From Solemya velum gill symbiont (GTDB lineage Bacteria > Pseudomonadota > Gammaproteobacteria > Chromatiales > Chromatiaceae): a DNA stretch of 64,000 nucleotides. The notes beneath the pieces were generated by a model. The model ran no database searches, was not told the origin of the DNA, and saw nothing but the letters and a program-made list of their open reading frames with translations. Position numbers and translations under genes: made by a program. The stretch spans positions 806,001 through 870,000 of the forward strand of contig NZ_JRAA01000002.1 of NCBI RefSeq assembly GCF_000787395.1, read 5' to 3'. Of the stretch, positions 16,291 to 28,061 are shown one piece after another; the first letter of the stretch is position 1; the number at the start of each line of letters is the position of its first letter.

Positions 16291-17904
16291 TTACTTGGTG
16301 ACCTTCTCAACCAGCAGCTTGCCACCGGCAAGCTGCTCGCAGTTGTGCAGGTGATGCGTAATTCTTGACAAGTGATATGCAACGCGACGCAACCAACGGA
16401 TCGCCTGCAAGCGCTGCTCTGCCGTATCAACATCTTCACGCTGTTCAGCCACCTCGCGCATCACGGCGGCACGCAAGCTTTCACGCTGTTCATCCATAAA
16501 CTGATAGTTCTGCGTCGCCAACTGCAACGCCTTATCCCATGCACCCTGCTCCTGCTTCCCCTCTATCAAATGCAACAGTGACGCAAGCCGTTCCACGCCC
16601 GGCCGCAGCAATTCATCATCAATTACATTACGAATACACTCGCGCTCTTCGCTTCTCGTTAAGAGTCGCTGCAGGTGATCAGCAACATGAATGGATGAGA
16701 GCAGCCACTTTTGGTGTCGCTCCTTCTCCCTGTGAAGCTGAATCTCATCAAGGTAATCCTGCACATAATCAATCGCAGTCTGTATCCTGACTTGCCCGAC
16801 AGACTCATCGCAGGATTCATTATTGATCTCGAATGTCAGTCGTGTCGCCAGTACTGTGCCGATATCATTTAGGGTCATTCTTGCTGTCTGCAATGCGACT
16901 TCAGGCTCGCTTAGCAGCTTTTGATCAAGACGCTCAACCAGCCGATCCTTGAACTCAGGTACCAGTCTGTACATCAGGCGTGCAAAGGCGTAGCTGAATG
17001 GCAGTACGACAATCACGCTGATCAGGTTGAAACCACTGTGAAATGCAACCAGTGCAAGCTCCGGATTCTGGCTCAACCACGCAGGCGCAAACTGGTCAAT
17101 GTAGATCATGTATGGCGACAGCAACAGCAACGCACCTATTGCTGTAAGAAGATTAAATACCACGTGGGAATAGGCGGTTCTACGTGTCTCCCGCGAACCG
17201 CCGATGGAGGCAATAACAGCTGTCACGGTTGTACCGACATCCATGCCGATCACCATTGCCACGGCCTGAGGGAGTTCAATGGTTCCTGCATTAACTGCAA
17301 CCAGCGCCGTTGCCACACCGGCACTTGATGACTGCGTGATGACCGTGATTAACAGGCCAATCAGCAGCAGTTCAATACGCCCTGTCCAGCTGTCGCCTGG
17401 AAACTGCTCAGGAGTCAATACATCCCTGAACACAACCATGCCCTGCTGAAGCGCATCGATACCAACAAATATCAGCCCGAAACCGGCTACTGCAAGACCT
17501 GCCTGAACTTTCCAACCACTCGAAAACAGCTTCAGCATGACGCCGAAAAAAATCAGCGGTAACAGCAGCACCCCCAACTTCAGCTTGAAACCGAACAGCA
17601 CAACCAGCCAGCCCGTGATAGTGGTGCCCAGGTTGGCACCGAAGATCACGCCAAGGGCGTGAGGAAAGGTCAGCAAGCCGGCAGAGACAAAACCGATGGC
17701 AGCAACCGTGGTTGCACTTGAAGATTGCAGGATTGCGGTAGAGATCGTGCCGCTTAATGCGCCACTGAAGGGGCTGTGTGTCGTATTAGCCAGCATGTGC
17801 TGCAGCGATTCGCCGGCAAGCCCGCGCAGACCGTCTGTCATGACAATCATGCCAAGCAGGAAAAGACCGATACCACCGAGTGCGTAAGCGATGCCTTCAA
17901 TCAT
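16291..17904 (-). CDS. Na+/phosphate cotransporter family protein with PhoU-like tail
   Basis: A 537-residue protein of the NptA/YjbB (PNaS) family. The two inverted membrane repeats each carry the QSSS signature, at residues 60-63 and 191-194. From about residue 330 it changes to a soluble, helical, charged PhoU-like domain. It should move phosphate with sodium; E. coli YjbB acts in export, so direction is uncertain. No phosphate-regulon genes lie next to it. Confidence 0.9.
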   Translation of the reverse strand: MIEGIAYALGGIGLFLLGMIVMTDGLRGLAGESLQHMLANTTHSPFSGALSGTISTAILQSSSATTVAAIGFVSAGLLTFPHALGVIFGANLGTTITGWLVVLFGFKLKLGVLLLPLIFFGVMLKLFSSGWKVQAGLAVAGFGLIFVGIDALQQGMVVFRDVLTPEQFPGDSWTGRIELLLIGLLITVITQSSSAGVATALVAVNAGTIELPQAVAMVIGMDVGTTVTAVIASIGGSRETRRTAYSHVVFNLLTAIGALLLLSPYMIYIDQFAPAWLSQNPELALVAFHSGFNLISVIVVLPFSYAFARLMYRLVPEFKDRLVERLDQKLLSEPEVALQTARMTLNDIGTVLATRLTFEINNESCDESVGQVRIQTAIDYVQDYLDEIQLHREKERHQKWLLSSIHVADHLQRLLTRSEERECIRNVIDDELLRPGVERLASLLHLIEGKQEQGAWDKALQLATQNYQFMDEQRESLRAAVMREVAEQREDVDTAEQRLQAIRWLRRVAYHLSRITHHLHNCEQLAGGKLLVEKVTK

Positions 17905-17933
17905 TCTTTAATCATAGACCCTCTGGAGTTTAA

Positions 17934-18821
17934 CTACCCGGGTATACCAAAAAAGATCACCGCATTGAGGTACTCAATTTTCTGCCTGACGTCATCGGGC
18001 AGCTGGCTGAGCCACTGCTCATGCCCTTCCCAAAATTCACCCAGATGCTGCCAGCCACTGTCCGGTTCATCCCATGGATTTAACTGTTCAACCGGCCACA
18101 CGGCATCGGCTCCCAGCATTAGGCGATCTGAATAGTCCAGAATCAATGCTTTCCATTTCGGCTTGAGGACTCCATCTTCATCCACAATCGGTGAACCTGT
18201 ATAGCGCAGCGGATCGCGTGCCGAGAGCTCCCACCAGAGATTAGGACAGGCTTCGAGTGCACGGCGAACTTCACGCGGACGCAAGGGCGCGCCTGCATGT
18301 GCAAGCAGCAGGTGTGCATCAGGTTCGATACGGCACAATTCAATCAGGTAGTCGGCACGACCGAATTCGACGTGAATCAGCATGGGTGTCTGTGTTTCAG
18401 CAGACAACCTCAGCAGTCCGGTTATGACCTCGGAAGTTGGTGTGGGTGAAAAACCGCCAACCAGGTGGAGTTCACCAACACCGATATAGTCGCCTGATGT
18501 CAACGCCTTTCTTGCACGTTCAGGAAGCGTCTTGTCCTGGTGCCACTGGTACCAGTCGCCATGCTCCCTGTAAGGACCATACCAGGCAAGTATTCGCTCC
18601 GGATTCTGTTTGCGCAACTCCTGAACCAGTTCGGCAGGTGTGCCGATGATTGCAGCATATTCGATCTCGTTTGCATCGAGAACCGCGATCACATCCTGTG
18701 GTGATGTAATCTCCTGCTGGTTCCACTTGTAGTGCAGGTGGACATCAAACTTGGGCGCTGCCTGTAACAGCACCGGTAAGATCAGGAGAACAACAGATAG
18801 CAGGCGTGTAGTGATTAACAT
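17934..18821 (-). CDS. Exported amidohydrolase-family (TIM-barrel) protein
   Basis: A 295-residue protein with a signal peptide (about residues 1-21, ending LLQAAP). The metal-dependent hydrolase pattern is present: HLH at the first strand (DVHLHY), LIHVEF, LLAHAGAP and a late GADAVWP aspartate. This fits the amidohydrolase-2/TatD-like TIM-barrel group, here placed in the periplasm. The substrate is unknown. It lies downstream of gatB behind an inverted repeat and may be transcribed separately. Confidence 0.8.
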   Translation of the reverse strand: MLITTRLLSVVLLILPVLLQAAPKFDVHLHYKWNQQEITSPQDVIAVLDANEIEYAAIIGTPAELVQELRKQNPERILAWYGPYREHGDWYQWHQDKTLPERARKALTSGDYIGVGELHLVGGFSPTPTSEVITGLLRLSAETQTPMLIHVEFGRADYLIELCRIEPDAHLLLAHAGAPLRPREVRRALEACPNLWWELSARDPLRYTGSPIVDEDGVLKPKWKALILDYSDRLMLGADAVWPVEQLNPWDEPDSGWQHLGEFWEGHEQWLSQLPDDVRQKIEYLNAVIFFGIPG

Positions 18822-18833
18822 AGGTTATTAAGA

Positions 18834-18892
18834 TACAAGGTACAAGGCACAAGTTGCAAGACACCTTTCATCTTTCTCCTTGTACCTTTTAC

Positions 18893-18894
<2 letters not shown>
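18834..18894. repeat. Heptamer array and 11-bp inverted repeat
   Basis: 18834-18861 holds four heptamers (TACAAGG, TACAAGG, CACAAGT, TGCAAGA). AAGGTACAAGG at 18837-18847 is exactly complementary to CCTTGTACCTT at 18878-18888, with a 30-nt loop. The right arm runs into the gatB stop codon. It may act as a 3'-end structure for gatCAB, but has no T-run. Confidence 0.65.
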
Positions 18895-20338
<1,444 letters not shown>

Positions 20339-20344
20339 GCCCTC

Positions 20345-21796
20345 CTATACGCCGGCCGGCATCTGGCGATGCCAATCGGTCTGCTGCTGGAACTGGTGAG
20401 CGACATTTAACAGTCGCGCCTCGTCGAAGTAGTTGCCGATCATCTGCAGACCAACCGGCAAGCCATTGACCGGAGCCGCCGGAATTGACATGCCGGGCAA
20501 ACCCGCCATGTTGCAAGCTACCGTGTAAACATCGGACAGATACATGGCAACCGGGTCATCAACTTTTTCACCGATTTTGAATGCAGTCGTTGGTGTTGTC
20601 GGGCCCATAATGACATCAACCTCTTCGAAAACCTTGCTGAAGTCGTCAGAGATCAGGTGGCGCAGTTTCTGCGCTTTCAGATAGTAGGCATCGTAGTAAC
20701 CGGCTGAAAGAACATAGGTACCGACCATGATGCGGCGCTTGACCTCGTTACCGAAACCCTCGGAACGGGAACGCTCATAGAGATCCTCTAGGTTGGCCGG
20801 GTCGTCACAGCGATGCCCGAAACGCACACCGTCGTAACGCGACAGGTTGGACGAGCACTCGGCATTTGCGACCACGTAATAGGTCGCAACAGCGAGATTG
20901 GTATTCGGCAGGCTCACTTCCTTGATCTCCGCCCCCAGTGCGCGATAGACATTGATCGCCTGCTCGACGGATGCACGCACATCTACATCGAGACCCTCGT
21001 CAAAATACTCTTTCGGCAAGCCGATGCGAAGTCCCTGCAGGGAGTTGTTCAGATCAGCCGTATAGTCCGGCACGGCTTCATTCGCCGAGGTTGAATCACG
21101 CTCGTCAAAACCCGCCATGGTATTGAGTAGCATCGCCGCATCTTCGGCAGATGCTGCCATCGGACCACCCTGGTCGAGACTGGATGCGAATGCGATCATT
21201 CCGTAACGGGAGACGCGACCATAGGTTGGCTTGATACCGGTAATGCCGGTAAATGCTGCAGGCTGCCGGATTGAACCACCGGTATCAGTTCCCAGAGCCG
21301 CAGCGCACAGACGTGCTGCCACCGCTGCTGCAGAACCGCCTGAAGAGCCGCCCGGCACACGCTCTTTGTCCCAGGGATTGTGTACGCAGCCGTAATAACT
21401 GTTTTCGTTGGATGAGCCCATGGCGTACTCGTCCATGTTGGTTTTCCCCAGCATCACTGCACCGGCATCGGCAAGACGCTGAACCACGGTGGCATTGTAG
21501 GGCGCGGTAAAATTATCCAGCATGCGCGAGGCGCAGCTTGTTTTAACACCATCGGTACAGAAGATGTCCTTGTAGGCAAGCGGTATTCCCGTTAGTGGAG
21601 TAACCTCTCCCTGTGCACGGCGCTCATCCGCCTGTTTTGCCTGTGCAAGTGCTGCTTCAGGCGTGACCGTAATATAGCTGTTGATCTCACCGTCGAGGCT
21701 GGCAATGCGGTCAAGATAGTGCTGCGTCAGTTCGACGCTGGAAAATTCACCGGCCGCCAGTGCTGCAGCAAGTTCGGAAACTGTGTGGGTATGCAT
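20345..21796 (-). CDS. gatA: Asp-tRNA(Asn)/Glu-tRNA(Gln) amidotransferase subunit A
   Basis: A 483-residue amidase. The catalytic Ser-cisSer-Lys triad is clear: K76 in AYKDIF, S151 in PGGSSGGS and nucleophile S175 in [12 protein letters not shown]. It hydrolyses glutamine and channels ammonia to GatB. It sits between gatC (59 nt upstream) and gatB. Confidence 0.97.
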   Translation of the reverse strand: MHTHTVSELAAALAAGEFSSVELTQHYLDRIASLDGEINSYITVTPEAALAQAKQADERRAQGEVTPLTGIPLAYKDIFCTDGVKTSCASRMLDNFTAPYNATVVQRLADAGAVMLGKTNMDEYAMGSSNENSYYGCVHNPWDKERVPGGSSGGSAAAVAARLCAAALGTDTGGSIRQPAAFTGITGIKPTYGRVSRYGMIAFASSLDQGGPMAASAEDAAMLLNTMAGFDERDSTSANEAVPDYTADLNNSLQGLRIGLPKEYFDEGLDVDVRASVEQAINVYRALGAEIKEVSLPNTNLAVATYYVVANAECSSNLSRYDGVRFGHRCDDPANLEDLYERSRSEGFGNEVKRRIMVGTYVLSAGYYDAYYLKAQKLRHLISDDFSKVFEEVDVIMGPTTPTTAFKIGEKVDDPVAMYLSDVYTVACNMAGLPGMSIPAAPVNGLPVGLQMIGNYFDEARLLNVAHQFQQQTDWHRQMPAGV

Positions 21797-21855
21797 ATTG
21801 TTGCCTTGTCAGGATGGCTACTTGTATTCAGGTTAAAACAGGTCGCAAATGGGAA

Positions 21856-22143
21856 TCATTCAATGACTTTTGGTACCAGGTAGAGCCCGTTTTCGGCTGC
21901 AGGCGCTATTTGTTGCACCTTGTCGCGCAGATTGGTCTCTGTGACCACATCTTCACGCATGCGCTGCGCCATGTGTAACGGGTGAGCCATCGGTTCAACA
22001 CCGCTGGTATCGACCTGCTCCATCGTATCGACCAGGCCAAGAATACGTGTCAGCGCATCGCTGAGCTCCGCGGTTTCCGTCTCATCCACGGCAAGGCGGG
22101 CGAGATGCGCTATTTTTTTGATATCACTCTGATCCAGACTCAT
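21856..22143 (-). CDS. gatC: Asp-tRNA(Asn)/Glu-tRNA(Gln) amidotransferase subunit C
   Basis: A 95-residue GatC with the family pattern [10 protein letters not shown] at the N-terminus and MRED plus [16 protein letters not shown] at the C-terminus. The start at 22143 (MSLDQSDI) matches family length; an ATG 36 nt upstream would add an unusual extension. It wraps around GatA and GatB and stabilises them. Confidence 0.93.
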   Translation of the reverse strand: MSLDQSDIKKIAHLARLAVDETETAELSDALTRILGLVDTMEQVDTSGVEPMAHPLHMAQRMREDVVTETNLRDKVQQIAPAAENGLYLVPKVIE

Positions 22144-23594
<1,451 letters not shown>

Positions 23595-23601
23595 TGAGGA
23601 C

Positions 23602-23631
23602 CCCCTGATCTCATACAGACTCGATCAGGGG
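23602..23631. terminator. Hairpin between mreB and mreC
   Basis: CCCCTGATC (23602-23610) pairs perfectly with GATCAGGGG (23623-23631), 9 bp with a 12-nt loop, 7 nt after the mreB stop. No U-tract follows. It probably stabilises or processes the mreB 3' end or attenuates read-through into mreC, so that mreB is made in excess. Confidence 0.55.
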
Positions 23632-23659
23632 ATCCTGAAATAATAGGGAGGAGACTCCG

Positions 23660-24595
23660 ATCAACCTGTTTCTCCCCGAAGGCTACTCTTCAACAATAAA
23701 GCTCGTGCTGGGTGTAGCTATTGCGATTACCCTGATGGTTGTCGATCATCGTCGTCACGATAGCCTACAGCAGCTCAGAGACACAGTCGCTATTGTCAAT
23801 TACCCGATTCAGCTGGCCGCTGAAACACCGGGGGATTTCATCAAGTGGACCTCCGAATCCATCTCGAACTACAACCACCTGCTTGATGAAAACAGGCGCC
23901 TGAACAAGGAAAACCTCCTCTTGCAGGGCGGCATGCAACGTTTCAAGGCGCTCGAGGAAGAGAACCAGCTGCTGCGTGACCAGCTCGGTGCTTCGCTGCG
24001 TGTCGGCGAACGTGTCACCCTGGCCGAAATGACCAAGGTCGACCTGTCACCCTATCGGCAGCAGATCTGGATCAACAGGGGCAGTAACGCAGGCGTCTTC
24101 ACCGGCCAGGCCGTTATCGATGCGCATGCGATCATGGGACAGGTGATCGAGGTCACTCCTTTTCGTTCCGCAATTCTTCTGATCACAGACACCCTTCACT
24201 CGATTCCTGTACAGGTACTGCGTACCGGGCTGCGTACTGTTGCCAAGGGCACAGGACGTATTAATAATCTCGAGCTACCCTATTTGCCGAGATCGGCAGA
24301 TGTTCGCGTCGGAGACCTGCTGGTCTCGTCCGGCCTCGGTGGGCGCTACCCTTCCGATTACCCTGTCGCCCGCATCACCAGTGTTGGTCGCGATCCTAAC
24401 GGCGCCACCACCATTGCTGCAGCGCCTCTCGCACGTCTCGCTGTTGATGAGCAGGTCATGCTGGTTTGGAGCCTCGATGAAAAACTCCAGGCCGTTCCGG
24501 TTGACGAGCCGGCTGAAGAGTCAGCTGATGAACCAGTCAATGAGCCAGCGGATGAGCCTGCTGACGAAGCTGAACAGGGAGAGAGCGAAGAATGA
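23660..24595 (+). CDS. mreC: Rod-shape determining protein MreC, probable ATC start
   Basis: MreC with an N-terminal TM helix, a coiled coil (around residues 60-100, rich in ENRRLNKEN-type heptads) and the two beta-barrel domains. The first ATG/GTG/TTG in frame, a GTG at 23705, would cut into the TM helix. Reading back to the in-frame stop at 23636, an ATC at 23660 lies 6 nt after GGGAGGAG and gives a normal N-terminus (NLFLPEGYSS before the helix), 311 residues in all. I therefore infer an AUC start. The last 35 residues are an acidic repeat tail. The stop overlaps mreD. Confidence 0.85.
   Translation: MNLFLPEGYSSTIKLVLGVAIAITLMVVDHRRHDSLQQLRDTVAIVNYPIQLAAETPGDFIKWTSESISNYNHLLDENRRLNKENLLLQGGMQRFKALEEENQLLRDQLGASLRVGERVTLAEMTKVDLSPYRQQIWINRGSNAGVFTGQAVIDAHAIMGQVIEVTPFRSAILLITDTLHSIPVQVLRTGLRTVAKGTGRINNLELPYLPRSADVRVGDLLVSSGLGGRYPSDYPVARITSVGRDPNGATTIAAAPLARLAVDEQVMLVWSLDEKLQAVPVDEPAEESADEPVNEPADEPADEAEQGESEE
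24501..24585 (+). repeat. In-gene acidic repeat at the MreC C-terminus
   Basis: Roughly 12-nt units encode ADEP/NEPA-like tetrapeptides (DEPAEES, ADEPVNEP, ADEPADEA). The tail is disordered and strongly acidic and lies outside the conserved MreC barrel, in the periplasm. Such repeats often vary in copy number between strains. Confidence 0.6.
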
Positions 24596-25083
24596 GCGTT
24601 CATGTACAGCAGCGTGGCTACTACCTGATCATACTGACATTAGTTATCGCACTGATATTCAACTACTTGCCGCTTTCAGAACAGGCCAGCCGGCTACGCC
24701 CTGACGTACTACTGATCGTTCTCATCTACTGGGCAATGGCACTGCCTAATCGTGTCGGCATGCTCACCGGTCTTTTCGCCGGCCTGCTGATGGATGGTGC
24801 AACCAGCAACCTCATGGGGCAGCATGCATTCGTTTATGTCATCAGCCTGTGGGTGATTTCCATCTATCACAAGCGACTGCGGGTTATCTCGCGCTGGAAC
24901 CAGACTCTCAGCGTGATCCTCCTGCTGCTGTTCGGAAAGCTGGTTGATGCATTTGTGCTTGGTGTCACCCATGCGGTCATCCCTGACCTGAAATTCTGGG
25001 CCTCTCCTTTTATCACTGTGTTCATCTGGCCCTGGCTGTTTCCCTTTTTAAGGAACTTTCGTCAGAGTTTCCGGATCTCTTAA
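24592..25083 (+). CDS. mreD: Rod-shape determining membrane protein MreD
   Basis: A 163-residue polytopic membrane protein with five to six hydrophobic helices. The MreD pattern is seen: an early RPDVLLIVLIYWAMALP stretch and a later GLLMDGATSNLMGQHA loop. It links MreC with MreB and PBP2. It overlaps mreC by ATGA and ends 2 nt before mrdA. Confidence 0.93.
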   Translation: MSVHVQQRGYYLIILTLVIALIFNYLPLSEQASRLRPDVLLIVLIYWAMALPNRVGMLTGLFAGLLMDGATSNLMGQHAFVYVISLWVISIYHKRLRVISRWNQTLSVILLLLFGKLVDAFVLGVTHAVIPDLKFWASPFITVFIWPWLFPFLRNFRQSFRIS

Positions 25084-25085
25084 AC

Positions 25086-26921
25086 ATGGCCGGACCTGAA
25101 CGTATCAACAAGAGCGGGCTGGCACTTTTCCGCTCACGCGCCATTATGGCAACCCTGCTGGTGGTCGGCGCAATGACCATCATCATCTCCCGCATGATGT
25201 GGCTGCAAGTCGATAACTATGTACACTACGCAACACTCTCTGCCGACAATCGCATCAAGCTGCTGCCGCTGCCGCCACCACGAGGAAACATTTACGATCG
25301 CGCCGGGCGGGTTCTTGCCAAAAATATCTCCACCGTTGACCTTCTGATCGATCCTGAGCAGGTTCAGGATATGCAGGCCACAATCGACCAGATCAACACC
25401 ATACTCCCGCTTAGCAAGGAGGAGGTCGATCGTTTCAAACGCCAGAAACGGCGTACCCGGCGTTTCCAGAAAATTCCCATCAAGCATAACCTGTCAGATG
25501 CAGAAATGGCCCGTTTCGCTGTCGAAAGGCATCGCTTCCGGGGCGTTGAACTGGGTGTCACGCAAAGACGAAATTACCCCTACAGCGAGCTCACTGCACA
25601 CGTGGTCGGTTATATAGGCCGTATCAATGAAAGGGAGCTGGAGAGCATCGATCAGAACGACTACGCAGGAACCACCCACATCGGCAAGACGGGCCTGGAG
25701 AAGTTCTATGAATCCCACCTGCACGGGGAGGTCGGGGTTAAAAAGGTCGAGATCGACGCAGCAGGCCAAATTATTCGCACACTGGAAGTCACTCCGCCCA
25801 TACCGGGCAAGGACCTGCATCTCTATTTTGATGTTGAACTGCAACGTACGGCAACAGATGCACTTGGCGAGCACAATGGTTCCGTGGTCTCTATCGAGAC
25901 AGCTACCGGCGGTATACTGACGCTTGTTAGCAAGCCATCATTCAACCCCAACAGCTTCGTTAATGGTATTGGCTTCAGCGAGTATAACGAACTGCGTGAC
26001 GCCCGCTCCCGCCCGCTCTTCAATCGCGCAGTCAACGGCAGCTATCCTCCCGGTTCAACGGTCAAGCCATTTATCGGGCTTGCAGGACTTGAGCAGGGGG
26101 TTGTATCAATCAATCATCGCATCAGCTGTGCCGGCAGCTACCGCATCAAGGGGCGTGGGCGTAAATTCAGGGACTGGAAACGCAGCGGACATGGGGTCGT
26201 CAGCATCGACAAAGCGATTTACCGCTCGTGTGACGTCTATTTTTATGATCTCGCCCACAGCATGGGAATCAGGAAATTCCACGATTATCTCGACAAGTTC
26301 CACTTTGGCCGGCGTACGGGTATCGACATGCCGCGTGAAACCACTGCCATCCTGCCTTCACCGGAATGGAAAAAAGGACGTCATGGCGAGAACTGGTATC
26401 CCGGGGATACGGTCAATGTCGGTATTGGCCAGGGCTATTTTCAGGTCTCCCCTCTGCAACTGGCTTATGCAACCACGATTCTGGCCAGTGATGGCCGGCG
26501 CATTGCCCCACGTCTTGTTGCCCGAATCGGCGACACACCGACACTGGAGAAAGTGGACTCAAACAGTCCGATAGAAAAAGTTGACGAACACAATTGGGAA
26601 GCTGTCCTCGAGGGCATGGTACATGTTGTCGAAACCGTCGGCGGTACCGCACGCCGCATCCGCAATGACGATTACCGTATCGGTGGAAAAACCGGCACGG
26701 CACAGGTGTTCTCCTTGAGTGAAGATGAAGAGTATGACGAAAAAGGCCTGCGCAAGGAACTGCTGGATCACGCACTCTTTATCGCCTTTGCACCGGTAGA
26801 GACACCTGAGATTTCCATCTCGGTGATTGCCGAACATGGAGGCCATGGCGGATCAACCTCTGCCCCGGTTGCGAAGGCCGTCATGGATCAGTGGTTCCTG
26901 GAAAGCGGGGGTAGCGAGTGA
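25086..26921 (+). CDS. mrdA: Peptidoglycan transpeptidase PBP2
   Basis: A 611-residue class B penicillin-binding protein. After one N-terminal TM helix comes the pedestal domain (PPPRGNIYDR near 60), then the transpeptidase domain with acyl-ester serine S324 in GSTVK, the YRSCD motif as SxN-equivalent region and GGKTGTAQ. It crosslinks lateral-wall peptidoglycan in the elongasome together with RodA, whose gene overlaps its stop. Confidence 0.97.
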   Translation: MAGPERINKSGLALFRSRAIMATLLVVGAMTIIISRMMWLQVDNYVHYATLSADNRIKLLPLPPPRGNIYDRAGRVLAKNISTVDLLIDPEQVQDMQATIDQINTILPLSKEEVDRFKRQKRRTRRFQKIPIKHNLSDAEMARFAVERHRFRGVELGVTQRRNYPYSELTAHVVGYIGRINERELESIDQNDYAGTTHIGKTGLEKFYESHLHGEVGVKKVEIDAAGQIIRTLEVTPPIPGKDLHLYFDVELQRTATDALGEHNGSVVSIETATGGILTLVSKPSFNPNSFVNGIGFSEYNELRDARSRPLFNRAVNGSYPPGSTVKPFIGLAGLEQGVVSINHRISCAGSYRIKGRGRKFRDWKRSGHGVVSIDKAIYRSCDVYFYDLAHSMGIRKFHDYLDKFHFGRRTGIDMPRETTAILPSPEWKKGRHGENWYPGDTVNVGIGQGYFQVSPLQLAYATTILASDGRRIAPRLVARIGDTPTLEKVDSNSPIEKVDEHNWEAVLEGMVHVVETVGGTARRIRNDDYRIGGKTGTAQVFSLSEDEEYDEKGLRKELLDHALFIAFAPVETPEISISVIAEHGGHGGSTSAPVAKAVMDQWFLESGGSE

Positions 26922-28057
26922 TGGAAGAGTACGGCTACTCACCTCCCCCGCAAAAAAGGAGCGGCAAGGCGCTTCTGCATCTCGATCTGCCACTGCTGAC
27001 AGGCCTGCTGCTGCTGTGTGCCTTCGGCCTGCTGATGCTCTACAGCGCCAGTGACAGTGACATGGGCCTGCTAAAACGCCAGCTGCTACACCTCGGTTTT
27101 GCCTTTGGCATTCTCTTCATCGCCGCGCAGATCACTCCCTCCGTATTGAGGTTCGTCTCTCCCTGGCTCTATATCGGCGCCCTGCTCCTGCTGATCGGCG
27201 TGCTTGTCATGGGCGAGATTGGCAAGGGCGCCCAGCGCTGGCTGGATCTTGGCTTTATCCGCTTCCAGCCCTCCGAAATAGCCAAACTGGCGGTGCCGAT
27301 GATGGTGTGCTGGTTCCTTGCCACACGAAAGCTCCCGATCAGGCCACTGACAACCATTGCCGCCCTGGTGCTGGTGTTGCTGCCAGCCGCCCTGATTGTG
27401 CGCCAGCCTGACCTGGGTACGGCGCTGCTGGTTGGTGCTGCAGGCCTGCTGGTGATCTACTTTGCCGGATTCAGCTGGAAGCTGATTATCCTGCTGGTGG
27501 TCGTACTGGGAGTTGCAGTTCTGGCGGTCGTAAACAACCCCGACCTGCTCGATCTGGTTCTGCACGAATATCAGAAGAAACGTGTATTGACGCTCTTCAA
27601 CCCGGAGAACGATCCGCTCGGCGCCGGCTACCATATCATCCAGTCGAAGATTGCCATCGGTTCCGGTGGTATCTATGGCAAGGGGTGGCTCAACGGAACC
27701 CAGTCGCATCTCGAATTCTTGCCGGAACAGCATACCGATTTCATATTTGCCGTGATCTCTGAAGAGCTCGGCCTGATCGGCGTCATCACCATGCTGCTGC
27801 TCTACATGTTTATCATCCTGCGCGGACTCTATATCGCATCGGTTGCACAAACACCTTTCAGGCGTCTGCTTGCAGGCGCACTGACACTGACCTTCTTTAT
27901 CTACCTACTGGTCAATACCGGTATGGTCAGCGGAATTCTGCCTGTTGTCGGTGTGCCTCTGCCACTCATCAGCTACGGTGGCACATCACTGGTCACAATC
28001 ATGGCGGGCTTCGGTATGATTATGTCCGTTCACTCTCATTCTGCAGCGAGATACTAA
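26921..28057 (+). CDS. rodA: Peptidoglycan glycosyltransferase RodA
   Basis: A 378-residue SEDS protein with ten hydrophobic helices. Conserved features include GKGAQRWLDLGFIRFQPSE, the RQPDLGTALL loop with the essential Asp and the FLPEQHTDFIFAVISEELG segment, ending LPLISYGGTS. It polymerises lipid II for PBP2. The ATG at 26921 overlaps the mrdA stop by one base; a GTG just before it is an alternative. Confidence 0.97.
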   Translation: MEEYGYSPPPQKRSGKALLHLDLPLLTGLLLLCAFGLLMLYSASDSDMGLLKRQLLHLGFAFGILFIAAQITPSVLRFVSPWLYIGALLLLIGVLVMGEIGKGAQRWLDLGFIRFQPSEIAKLAVPMMVCWFLATRKLPIRPLTTIAALVLVLLPAALIVRQPDLGTALLVGAAGLLVIYFAGFSWKLIILLVVVLGVAVLAVVNNPDLLDLVLHEYQKKRVLTLFNPENDPLGAGYHIIQSKIAIGSGGIYGKGWLNGTQSHLEFLPEQHTDFIFAVISEELGLIGVITMLLLYMFIILRGLYIASVAQTPFRRLLAGALTLTFFIYLLVNTGMVSGILPVVGVPLPLISYGGTSLVTIMAGFGMIMSVHSHSAARY

Positions 28058-28061
28058 ACAT

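Noticed and set aside
27086-27850. Open frame of 254 codons antisense to rodA
   Set aside because: Rich in Gln and His with no fold pattern; a shadow of the rodA coding strand.
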